Assembly (NCBI RefSeq): GCF_037137075.1
Contig: NZ_JBBBNV010000004.1
Location: 1-64,000 of the forward strand
DNA: 64,000 nt
Reading direction: 5' to 3'
Source of the DNA: JBBBNV01 sp037137075
GTDB taxonomy: Bacteria; Bacillota; Bacilli; Paenibacillales; NBRC-103111
The position numbers were made by a program, and so were the translations under genes. Positions 44,336-52,436 of this stretch are shown piece by piece. The notes under the pieces are model-generated. The model saw only the letters and a list, made by a program, of their open reading frames with translations, made no database searches and was not told the DNA's origin. Position 1 is the stretch's first letter. The number at the start of each line of letters is the position of its first letter.

Positions 44336-45300
44336 ACAGAATTCATGAAGTGACGGCAACCATTACGCAGGTGAAGGTGCCGCTGCCGTTTCCGCTGCGC
44401 TGGGTCAACAGCTACGTGATCCGGGAAGGAGACGGAATTACGGTTATCGACCCCGGGCTGCATACGCCGGACAGCGTAGCCGTATGGCAGGAGGCAATGG
44501 CGGGGCTGGGCTTCGGGTTCCGTGATGTGCAGCAAATCGTCCTGACGCATCATCACCCGGACCATTATGGCCTGGCCGGGTGGCTTCAGGCAGAAAGCGG
44601 CGCCCCGGTGTACTTGTCAGAGCAGGGCATCCGCCAGGCGGCGCTGCTGTGGAGCGATCAGCGCACCATGACAGATGGCCTGCATGCGCTGTTTCTGCAG
44701 CACGGGATGGATGCCGAGACGGGCAAGCAGCTGCAGGAAAATATGGAATCCTTTGTCCCGATGGTCTCTCCGCAGCCGGATTTGCTGACGCTGCCGGAGG
44801 AAGGAACCATTCGGTTAGGCGCTGCGGAATACCGTATTCTGCATACGCCGGGGCATGCTCTTGGCCACTTATGCTTTCTGGATGAGCGGGCGGGCCGCAT
44901 TTTTTGCGGAGATCATGTGCTGCCTTCCATTTCCCCCAATGTCAGCCTTATGCCGGGCTTGGAGGTCAACCCGCTTGCTTCGTTTTTGGAAAGCCTTCAG
45001 GAGGTGTCGGCCCTGCGCGTTACAGAAGCGCTGCCCGGCCACCGGGACCCGTTTGCCCAGTTTAGCGAGCGGGCGCTGGAGCTGATCCGCCACCATGAGG
45101 AACGGCTTGCCCTGATGCGCTCCCGGCTATCCGTGCCCATGACGGCATACGCGCTGTGCCGGGACATCTTCGGCCACCGGTTGACGCTGCATCAGCTGCG
45201 TTTTGCCATGGCGGAAACATTGGCGCACGTTGTCTATCTGGAGTCTGAAGGACTGATTACCGCGTCGGAGCAGGACGGACAGTTCGTTTACAGGTCATAG
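44332..45300 (+). CDS. MBL-fold metallo-hydrolase
   Basis: A 322-residue metallo-beta-lactamase-fold hydrolase. The metal ligands are seen in THHHPDHYGLAGWL (HxHxDH form as HHHPDH), the later His in HTPGHALGH, Asp in CGDHVLP and His in PGHRDPF. The C-terminal helical region (from about residue 240) fits LACTB2- or GloB-like enzymes that cleave thioesters or act on nucleic acids. It overlaps the methyltransferase by four bases. The substrate is unknown. Confidence 0.88.
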   Translation: MNRIHEVTATITQVKVPLPFPLRWVNSYVIREGDGITVIDPGLHTPDSVAVWQEAMAGLGFGFRDVQQIVLTHHHPDHYGLAGWLQAESGAPVYLSEQGIRQAALLWSDQRTMTDGLHALFLQHGMDAETGKQLQENMESFVPMVSPQPDLLTLPEEGTIRLGAAEYRILHTPGHALGHLCFLDERAGRIFCGDHVLPSISPNVSLMPGLEVNPLASFLESLQEVSALRVTEALPGHRDPFAQFSERALELIRHHEERLALMRSRLSVPMTAYALCRDIFGHRLTLHQLRFAMAETLAHVVYLESEGLITASEQDGQFVYRS

Positions 45301-45503
45301 CGTACAGCCGTACAACGGACAAAGGCTTCACCGAAGCCCTAATCGGGCGGGAGAGTGACGCATAAAGCGGCAGATGAAGCGAATCGGGAGCGGAAGCAGT
45401 GTTCGCGAAGGCTGAACCGCCATCCGGATGAGCCGGGGCAGGCCGGACGCTGGACCTGGACGAATAGCAAATAGCCGGGACGGTGAACTGCAACTCAAAC
45501 GAC

Positions 45504-45550
45504 ACACCCCCCTGCGGACGGCAGCGTCCGGACAGGGGGGTGTATTTTTT
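45504..45550 (+). terminator. Rho-independent terminator
   Basis: ACACCCCCCTG pairs with CAGGGGGGTGT, with an inner CGGAC/GTCCG hairpin, followed by ATTTTTT. It is the strongest hairpin in this part of the window and follows the methyltransferase/MBL operon. Confidence 0.95.
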
Positions 45551-45674
45551 ACAATGAGAGGCTGTGCGCGTATGCCTGGGAAGGAACCGGTGGTCGGGAT
45601 AGGGTGATCCGGTGACATTCCTGTTTGTGCGGAAACCTATCCTCACCACAGGCTCCTTGGTTGTTACGGGTTGT

Positions 45675-46571
45675 TTAGTGAATGTCTTTTTTCTTGAAGC
45701 GTCCGCCCTTCACATCGTGAATGTTGCCGATGGCCAGAAATGCCGACGGATCGTGCTCATCCACAAGCGCCTTTAGCTTGGCTTCCTCCAGCCGGGTAAT
45801 GATACAAAAAATGACCTTCTTGTCATCTCCGGTGAAGCCGCCCTCGCCGTTCAAGTAAGTGACGCCCCGGCCCAGACGCTGCAGGATGGTTTCGCCGATT
45901 TCACGGAAGTTGTCGCTGATAATCCAGACGAACTTCGATTCGTCGAAGCCCTCCAGGGTAATATCAATCATTTTGAAAGCAATGAAGTACGCAATTAATG
46001 AGTACATGGCATGATCCCAGCCGAAGAAGAAGCCGGCGCTGCCGAGAATGAAGATGTTGAAGAACATGACTGTTTCGCCGACAGAGAACGGCAGCCGTTT
46101 ATTGAATACGATGGCCACAATTTCGGTTCCGTCGAGCGAGCCGCCGAAGCGGATAACCATTCCGACCCCGATGCCCAGAATAATGCCGCCGAATACAGCC
46201 GCCAGCAGCGGGTCTATTGTGATGGGGGGAACCGAATGAAGCAGTGCTGTACATACTGACATGATGGTAACGCCGTAGAGGGTGGAAATAGCGAACGTTT
46301 TGCCGATTTGCTTGTAACCCATAAACAAGAACGGCACATTAAGAAAGAAGAGAAAAATACCGAGAGGAACGTTCGTGACGTGGGCCAAAATAATGGAAAT
46401 ACCGACGATGCCCCCGTCAATAATGTTGTTGGGGACGAGGAAGATTTCCAAACCGACGGAAAAAAGCGCGGCCCCTACGGTAATAAAAATAATTCGTCGT
46501 AAAATTTGTGCTGCCGTCAGCTTGTGATGCTTGGTAACGGCTTCTATGCTGATCTGCTGCTGTTGTTCCAC
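45675..46571 (-). CDS. YitT family membrane protein (DUF161/DUF2179)
   Basis: A membrane protein of about 298 residues. Five hydrophobic segments fill residues 25-200 (FFLNVPFLFMGYKQIGK and GVGMVIRFGGSLDGTEIVA are typical), and a cytoplasmic DUF2179 domain follows (about 210-290). YitT family members are putative transporters of unknown substrate. GTG 46571 is chosen because AAGGAGG ends seven bases before it; the ATG at 46577 is only one base from that site, and TTG 46604 has none. Confidence 0.85.
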   Translation of the reverse strand: MEQQQQISIEAVTKHHKLTAAQILRRIIFITVGAALFSVGLEIFLVPNNIIDGGIVGISIILAHVTNVPLGIFLFFLNVPFLFMGYKQIGKTFAISTLYGVTIMSVCTALLHSVPPITIDPLLAAVFGGIILGIGVGMVIRFGGSLDGTEIVAIVFNKRLPFSVGETVMFFNIFILGSAGFFFGWDHAMYSLIAYFIAFKMIDITLEGFDESKFVWIISDNFREIGETILQRLGRGVTYLNGEGGFTGDDKKVIFCIITRLEEAKLKALVDEHDPSAFLAIGNIHDVKGGRFKKKDIH

Positions 46572-46604
46572 TGACATGCCTCCTTGTCGCCCGTAAGGAA
46601 TCAA

Positions 46605-46932
46605 AATCTATCGTTCTTTTATATTATTATATATGAAATTCATCTCAAAATGAAATGGAGTTCAAATGTTGGACACATTTTTATCAAAGTAAATCCATAT
46701 TGGTAATGGGGTTTGATGCGGTCTCAAAAACAACGGGCTGCCGGACACGTTATCCATTTCAGAAGAAACGATGTATAACGGCCTTCTGCCGCGTACACTC
46801 AGCTCCGTCGCCGCCTCTCAGGTTGGCTGCTTCATGTCGGCCCGGTTGAGCTGCGGTTCAATCATGCGGCTGTCCGCGGGGCTCGGGTAGTGACGTCTCC
46901 TTTCTGCGGACCCCTGGCATGTCTCGGGGCTC
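46605..46932. other. Intergenic region, no gene seen
   Basis: About 330 bases lie between yitT (minus, its 5' side) and the DUF72 relic. Frames here look random. TATTATATATGAA at about 46622-46634 is AT-rich and may include the yitT promoter. Confidence 0.4.
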
Positions 46933-47196
46933 CTATAGTCCGTCAAATAAGTCCAGCTGGCGCGGGGCCAATCCCTCGTAGGATAATCCAAGCATTTGGG
47001 TCAGCTGCTTGGCGTTTCCAGCCGCGTGTCCGCCCGAGTTGTTGTTGAAAATAACGCAGACCTCCTCCGATTGCGAGGCCAGGGCCTGAATCCGCTCCGC
47101 CCATTCCTGCAGCTCGTGTTCTTTGTAGTGGTACAAGTACCGTACCTCCCGCCACTCCTCCCCGTTTCCGGTCTTGTTCCAGCCCTGCACATTGCG
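46933..47196 (-). pseudogene. DUF72 (YecE/YunF-like) protein, C-terminal relic
   Basis: The last 88 codons of a DUF72 gene: RNVQGWNKTGNGEEWREVRY, then YLYHYKEHELQEWAERI and VCVIFNNNSGGHAAGNAKQL, up to the stop at 46933-46935. Intact members have about 260-290 residues. Homology stops at the conserved RN of the HGRN motif at about 47194-47196, exactly where AbrB-family homology starts on the other strand. The 5' two thirds are missing, so it is a pseudogene created by deletion. Confidence 0.78.
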
Positions 47197-48255
47197 GGCG
47201 GCTTCCTGTTTGCTCTCATTCCTATGCCGGTGCCTTGGCTGCTCGGCCCGATGCTTGCCGTGCTTATCGGCTCCAAGCTGAGTAGAATTCCCTTGTATTG
47301 GCCGGCTGCCCTCCGTCATACGGGCCTGGTGCTGGTCAGCTATTCCATCGGGCTGTCGTTTACGCGCGAGGCGATGCTTCAGATTATGAAGCAGCTGCCG
47401 TCGATGCTTGTGGTGACGTTGCTGACATTAGGCTTGTGCGTGGTAACGGCCCTCATTGTCTCCCGTCTCTCCGGTATTGATTATCCTACCATTGCGACCG
47501 GAAGCGTCCCGGGAGGGCTCTCCCAAATGATTACGCTAGCCGAGGAGATGAAGGATATTGATGTAACGACGGTCGCTTTTTTTCAGGTGACCCGGCTTAT
47601 TTTGATCGTGTTTTGCATCCCTTTGCTAATTTTCAGCCCATGGTTTGGCGGCTTCGTCAGTGCGCCGGGAACCGGCGGGCTTGATGAGGCCGCAGCATCC
47701 TGGGGGGCGTTGTGGCCAGATCTGCTGCTCTACGCCGCTGCATGTATTGCAGGGGTGCTTGTCGCTGTTAAGTTAAAGCTTCCGACTGCATATATGCTTG
47801 GCCCCATCCTTGCCATAGCGGCGCTGACGATGATCGGCTTCCCGGGACCGACTCTTCCATCCGGGCTGTTAAGCCTGTCTCAGTTTATGATTGGCGGCTA
47901 CGTGGGGCTGCTGCTTAAACCCGGGCAGCTCAACCACCGGTTCAAATTGATTGCGTTCGCGATCTGCAGCGGTGTGGTGCTGATTGCAGGCTCATGGATA
48001 TTTAGCATCGGCTTGACGCTTGTGCATCCGGTTTCGGAGACGACCAGCTTTTTGAGTGTGGCTCCGGGCGGGATGGACCAGATGAGTATTATTGCTCATG
48101 AGGTTCGGGCCGACTTATCCATGGTGTCCGGCTACCAGCTGTTTCGGCTTTTTTTTATTTACTTTGCCGTCCCGCCGCTGCTCAAGCTGGGATTTCGCTA
48201 TTACCGCCTGCTGAAGGTGAGAGTGCAGCCAGCCCGGCATGTGCATAAACGATGA
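47185..48255 (+). pseudogene. AbrB-family membrane transporter, 5' end lost
   Basis: About 355 codons of an AbrB/ammonia monooxygenase-related membrane protein (not the AbrB transcription factor), made of two similar halves. Each half begins with a VPWLLGPMLAV or TAYMLGPILAI segment, and the first half also has TGSVPGGLSQM and the second SVAPGGMDQM. The open frame continues upstream to 46996, but that part is antisense to the DUF72 relic and is not homologous. Only the first 15-20 codons seem missing. ATG 47224 is in frame but lacks a ribosome site, so expression is doubtful. It could still make a shortened protein. Confidence 0.7.
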
Positions 48256-48263
48256 GTTCATGT

Positions 48264-48368
48264 AAAAAACCTCCAGCCTCGTGCTGAAGTGCTCCATGCA
48301 TCAAGCCTGCGGCTTCCATGCTCCAGGCTTATACGCGGAACGGCTTCAGATGGGGATGGAGGTTTTTT
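48264..48368 (+). terminator. Long bidirectional terminator hairpin
   Basis: AAAAAACCTCCA pairs with TGGAGGTTTTTT, with inner GCTGAAG/CTTCAG-type pairs and a long loop. It lies between the AbrB-family gene and pgpA, which converge. Confidence 0.78.
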
Positions 48369-48441
48369 ATGAGCGGCTACATGCCGCTTAACCCTGCAGC
48401 CTTGTGGTATTCGGTCCCTTTCGTTTATCCGGATTTGGGGT

Positions 48442-49002
48442 TTACGGCGTTGACAGCTCTTCCATGAAATTGTCTAATCCGGCTGCCCGCAGCGCGCCGG
48501 CCGAATGCTCCGACGCCTTGCTATGCGCCAGTCGGCTTGAAGCCGCGGCGGCGATGGCGCCCACGATATCATCAAGGAACGTGTGAATCTCACCGTCGGA
48601 CTTATCATTCAGCTTGGCGAGAATGCCGGGCTTCATTTTGTCGATATAGCCGAAATTGGTATAACCGATGCTTCCGTATACATTCACAATCGATAAGGAC
48701 AGCACCTCATCGCAGCCGTATAGCCCTTCATCGTGGTACACCATCTCCTGCAGCGGAGGCAGCAGCTTGCCTTCCTCGGCCAACATATCCAGCTGGATGC
48801 CCGTCAGGATGGCATTCTGCACCTCCCGCTTCGTCAGCACCTTCTCGACGCTGGCTTCGCACTCCTCGATCGTCAGATCGGGGAAATAGCTGTGCTGCAA
48901 GTAGAGCACCAGCTCGGCAATTTGCCGGTGGGTGACTCCCCGGCGGGCCAGCCAGTCCAGCGTGGCTGCTTCGACTTCCTTACTGTTCAGCTTGTAGTTC
49001 AA
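48442..49002 (-). CDS. pgpA: Phosphatidylglycerophosphatase A family protein (YutG-like)
   Basis: A 186-residue protein matching the Firmicutes YutG branch of the PgpA family. It is marked by REVQNAILTGIQLDMLAEEG, DEGLYGCDEVLSLSIVNVYG and the C-terminal FLDDIVGAIAAAA segment. PgpA enzymes remove phosphate from phosphatidylglycerophosphate to give phosphatidylglycerol. The Firmicutes branch lacks obvious membrane helices and its activity is less certain. The start is TTG 49002 with AGGAAG upstream. Confidence 0.82.
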   Translation of the reverse strand: MNYKLNSKEVEAATLDWLARRGVTHRQIAELVLYLQHSYFPDLTIEECEASVEKVLTKREVQNAILTGIQLDMLAEEGKLLPPLQEMVYHDEGLYGCDEVLSLSIVNVYGSIGYTNFGYIDKMKPGILAKLNDKSDGEIHTFLDDIVGAIAAAASSRLAHSKASEHSAGALRAAGLDNFMEELSTP

Positions 49003-49149
49003 CTCAGGGTCTTCCTTTCCTCACAAAGTAATATGGACTCTATTAGCATGGCCTAATTTTGTATAAAAGTTTCCTGGCGGCTTGGTTATAAAACAAGCCC
49101 AAGCTCGTATACATAGTAGTACAAACGGATGGTAGGAGGGGGAAATTTC

Positions 49150-50229
49150 ATGAAGCGATTGATTACGGCAACACCGGTCTGGGTCAGGCTGGCCGCCGCT
49201 GCAGCGCTGACGGTAACGCTGACCTCGGGCTGCTCGCTCAAGTCAGGCCACTCGGCAATTGATCCGCCGCCGCAGGACCTTTCCGGCTCTGTGCTGCCGA
49301 CTCTGTCCACGGCGACGGCACCGCAAGCGGTAACGGATACACAGGGGCATGCGCAGGCGTGCGTGTATTTGCAGGATGCAAGCGGTTATCTCGTACCGGT
49401 GACGATGCCTATCGGGAATCCGGAGAAAATCGCAGTACAAGCATTGGAGTACCTGGTGGAGGGAGGAGCCTATGAGGCTCAGCTGCCGCCCGGCTTCAGC
49501 CCGGTGCTGCCGAAAGGAACGCAGATCAAGAGCATTAATATTAAGCCCGATCAGAAGCTGGCTGTCGTCGATTTCTCCAAGGAATTCGGCAAGTATGACG
49601 AAAAAGAGGAACGGAAAATTATGGAGGCCGTCACCTGGACACTGACGAATTTCTCCACGGTGGATATGGTATCGCTTCGTATTAACGGGTACCAGCTGAA
49701 CGAAATGCCGGTCGGGAAAACACCGATTGACGGGACCCTGAGCCGGGCGATGGGGATTAATCTGGAGTCGTCGGACGTCGCCAGCCTCGGCCAGACCGTA
49801 CCGGTCACCTTGTACTTTCTAGGAGCGGGAGCAGGGCAGGCGGAGCCGTACTACATACCTGTCACCCGGATGATTAAACGGACGGACAATATCGGCATGG
49901 CGTCCATGCAGCAGCTGATTGCCGGGCCGAAGCAGAGCAGCTCCAAGGCGCTTCTTTCTACGATGGCCGGCAGCGAGCAGGTGCTCGATGTGAAGCTGTC
50001 CGGGGATAAGCAGACGGTCACGGTGAATTTCGGGGAGAATGTGCTGGGGACGGACAGCAAGGTATCCGACGAGGCCATGCAGGCCGTCATTCTTTCCTTG
50101 ACGGAAAATACCGGCGCCTCCAAGGTGCAAATTATGGTTGACGGCAGCAGCAAATTTACCGGTACAAAGGGACAGATCTACAGCAAGCCCGTGACGAGGC
50201 CGGTACATGTTAATATGACCAAAATGTAA
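49150..50229 (+). CDS. gerM: Spore germination lipoprotein GerM, two GerMN domains
   Basis: A 359-residue lipoprotein. ATG 49150 follows GGAGGGGG by about ten bases; the in-frame ATG 49129 does not. The hydrophobic start ends in the lipobox LTSGC. Two GerMN domains follow (about residues 85-205 and 230-345). Each carries a KSI-x-I-KPDQKLAVVDFSKEF or VLDVKLSGDKQTVTVNF pattern. GerM is needed for sporulation and germination in Bacillus, probably linking the engulfing membranes and wall. It is followed by a long region and rph, as in Bacillus (gerM-rph-ysnA). Confidence 0.9.
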   Translation: MKRLITATPVWVRLAAAAALTVTLTSGCSLKSGHSAIDPPPQDLSGSVLPTLSTATAPQAVTDTQGHAQACVYLQDASGYLVPVTMPIGNPEKIAVQALEYLVEGGAYEAQLPPGFSPVLPKGTQIKSINIKPDQKLAVVDFSKEFGKYDEKEERKIMEAVTWTLTNFSTVDMVSLRINGYQLNEMPVGKTPIDGTLSRAMGINLESSDVASLGQTVPVTLYFLGAGAGQAEPYYIPVTRMIKRTDNIGMASMQQLIAGPKQSSSKALLSTMAGSEQVLDVKLSGDKQTVTVNFGENVLGTDSKVSDEAMQAVILSLTENTGASKVQIMVDGSSKFTGTKGQIYSKPVTRPVHVNMTKM

Positions 50230-50883
50230 CCCTGTGCCCGCTGAGCAAAGTGCTCGCAGCTGTGCCTGATTGCGGGCTGCGCCCCTTTTACCCTGGCGTA
50301 CGCAGGGAACGTCTTGACCTTAACTGGCTGCGCTTGCGATTTTGCAGGATTATCTTGAACGACAGGTAAAAAAGCTGCCGGACATTTGGACACGCGGGCT
50401 GCGCTCCGATGGACCGGCTTCGGCTTCCTGCAGTCAGTAGCCCGGCACGGTTCAGGCACTGCTAGGCTGCGGATGGCAGCCCTCCCCGGACATGCTTGTG
50501 CTTTAGCCGGAGATGATGCAGTTCGTATCCTGTCATGGATGGCCCCCCGGAAGGTCCACGTATATCTTCGTGGCTTGCCGGGGGGGTCGTTTTAGAAAAA
50601 GGGCTTTTCCTTTAGGTAAGCATGAATCCGGGTTCACCCGCAGCGCGCCTCTCGCCCAGTCTGTACAGAACGGCTTTCCGGGAAACCGGGGCCGCCCGAC
50701 AACCTGTGTGGACTAAGTCTGCGCAGGACAGGCTGATTTTGCGTGCTTTTCTGATGCTGCTTTGGTAAAATGAGGGGGGCCTTCACGGGTGTATTTGACT
50801 CGTGGCAGTATACAATAAGGGTTGGAAATCAAGGGCGCGCCAGGAGGAACAGGCGGTTCTTGGCAAGCGAGGAGGAGAAAGCA
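50230..50883. other. gerM-rph intergenic region with terminator
   Basis: About 650 bases without a convincing gene. It contains the strong hairpin at 50541-50594. An extended -10 (TGGTAAAAT, ending at 50771) lies about 110 bases before rph and may be its promoter. Other frames look random. Confidence 0.45.
50541..50594 (+). terminator. Rho-independent terminator
   Basis: GGCCCCCCGG-CCACG pairs with CGTGG-CCGGGGGGTC across a short loop, with GTTTT after. The very GC-rich stem is strong but the T tract is short. Confidence 0.7.
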
Positions 50884-51621
50884 ATGCGGCATGATGGCAG
50901 AACGGCAGACGGGCTGCGTCCGGTACAAATCACGACGAATTATATTAAACCGGCGGAAGGGTCTGTATTCATAGAGGTTGGCGACACGAAGGTGATTTGC
51001 ACCGCGACGGTTGAAGAACGTGTGCCGCCATTTATGAAAGGGCAGGGACGCGGCTGGGTTACAGCCGAATATGCGATGCTTCCCCGGGCGACGCAGGTGC
51101 GCAATCAGCGGGAAGCCGCCAAAGGCCGCCAGGGAGGCCGCACGATGGAGATTCAGCGGCTGATCGGACGGGCGCTTCGCTCTGTAGTCGATTTGGAGAA
51201 GCTGGGCGAACGATCGATTACGCTGGACTGTGATGTCATTCAGGCGGACGGGGGGACGCGCACAACCTCCATTACAGGCGCTTATGTCGCCATGGTGCTG
51301 GCGATGAACAAGCTGGTGGAGGACAAGAAGCTGCCGCGCCTTCCGGTGACGGACTTCCTGGCTTCTGTAAGCGTCGGGGTTATCGGCGGTCAGGCGCTGC
51401 TGGACCTGAACTACGTGGAAGACTCCCAAGCCAAGGTGGATATGAATGTAGTGATGACCGGGCAGGGCAAATTTGTCGAGGTTCAGGGCACCGGGGAAGA
51501 AAGCCCTTTTTCCCGTGAGGAGCTGGATTCGCTGCTTGGTTTGGCCGAGCTTGGCATCTATCAGCTGATTGATTTGCAGAAGCAGGCTCTGGGTGCGATC
51601 GCCGATCGAATTGGGGGCTGA
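50884..51621 (+). CDS. rph: Ribonuclease PH
   Basis: A 245-residue phosphorolytic 3'-5' exoribonuclease that trims tRNA 3' ends. Family motifs are MRHDGRTADGLRPV at the start, GRGWVTAEYAMLPRAT, QRLIGRALRSVVD, CDVIQADGGTRTTSITGAY and the closing EVQGTGEESPF. ATG 50884 follows GAGGAGGAG. The next gene, rdgB-like, starts seven bases later, the same rph-ysnA order as in Bacillus subtilis. Confidence 0.97.
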   Translation: MRHDGRTADGLRPVQITTNYIKPAEGSVFIEVGDTKVICTATVEERVPPFMKGQGRGWVTAEYAMLPRATQVRNQREAAKGRQGGRTMEIQRLIGRALRSVVDLEKLGERSITLDCDVIQADGGTRTTSITGAYVAMVLAMNKLVEDKKLPRLPVTDFLASVSVGVIGGQALLDLNYVEDSQAKVDMNVVMTGQGKFVEVQGTGEESPFSREELDSLLGLAELGIYQLIDLQKQALGAIADRIGG

Positions 51622-51628
51622 CGAGCGT

Positions 51629-52270
51629 ATGCTGGAGAAGCCTTTTCCGGAACAAACCCTGGTCGTAGCGACCGGAAACAAAGGAAAGCTGCGGGAGTTT
51701 ACCTCCTTGTTTGCACCATTTGGCATTACCGTCCGCAGCTTGGCTGACTATCCGCAGGTCGGGGAGATCGCCGAGGACGGGGACACCTTTGCCGCTAATG
51801 CCGAGATTAAGGCGCGGGCGGTTGCCGCTGTGACACGACTGCCTGTGCTGGCTGACGACAGCGGGCTTTGCGTAGATGCATTGGACGGGGCGCCCGGCGT
51901 TTATAGCGCCCGCTACGCGGGAGAGCCGTCTGACGATGCGGCCAATAACGCCAAGCTGCTCCGTGAGCTGTCGCAGCTTGCGGCTGACACAGGCGCTGAG
52001 CGTCAGGGCCCCTTGCTCAGCACGGCCCGGTTTGTATGCGCGCTGGCGCTCTATTTCCCTGGCCGGGACAGCTTGTTGCTCGCTGAGGGGGCCTGCGAGG
52101 GCTGGATTACTTCTCAGCCTGGGGGCGAAGGAGGCTTCGGCTATGACCCGCTGTTTTACATCCCGGCCTACGACAAGACGCTGGCGCAATTGACGCCGGA
52201 GGAGAAAAATGCGGTCAGTCACCGCGGCCAGGCGCTGCGTGCGCTGCTGGATCGATTGCAAGCGGCGTAG
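51629..52270 (+). CDS. rdgB: XTP/dITP diphosphatase (RdgB/HAM1)
   Basis: A 213-residue house-cleaning nucleotide pyrophosphatase that hydrolyses ITP, dITP and XTP to monophosphates, keeping deaminated purines out of nucleic acids. Motifs are VVATGNKGKLREF, LADDSGLCVDALDGAPGVYS with ARYAGE, GGFGYDPLFY and NAVSHRGQA. ATG 51629 is seven bases after rph and matches the family start; a longer frame to 51569 overlaps rph and adds no homologous residues. The ribosome site is weak, consistent with coupling to rph. Confidence 0.95.
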   Translation: MLEKPFPEQTLVVATGNKGKLREFTSLFAPFGITVRSLADYPQVGEIAEDGDTFAANAEIKARAVAAVTRLPVLADDSGLCVDALDGAPGVYSARYAGEPSDDAANNAKLLRELSQLAADTGAERQGPLLSTARFVCALALYFPGRDSLLLAEGACEGWITSQPGGEGGFGYDPLFYIPAYDKTLAQLTPEEKNAVSHRGQALRALLDRLQAA

Positions 52271-52363
52271 GCTTGCCGCGTGCGGCTGTGATCAACGACA
52301 TGCAACGCCACGCTGCGCCGGGAGCAGCGCGCGTGCAATAGCTGTGCAAGCATAAGCAGCAAG

Positions 52364-52415
52364 CATGGCCTGCGCTTTAGTCCTCCAGAGAGGCGAACGC
52401 AGGCCATGTTTATTT
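52364..52415 (+). terminator. Bidirectional terminator
   Basis: CATGGCCTGCG pairs with CGCAGGCCATG around a 23-base loop, followed by TTTATTTG. It lies between rdgB and the convergent asnB gene. Confidence 0.75.
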
Positions 52416-52436
52416 GGTATGGAGAAAAAACAGACC

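Noticed and set aside
46996..47184. N-terminal 63 codons of the AbrB-family frame
   Set aside because: This stretch is antisense to a recognisable DUF72 C-terminus and has no similarity to AbrB-family starts, so the gene was not extended to 46996.
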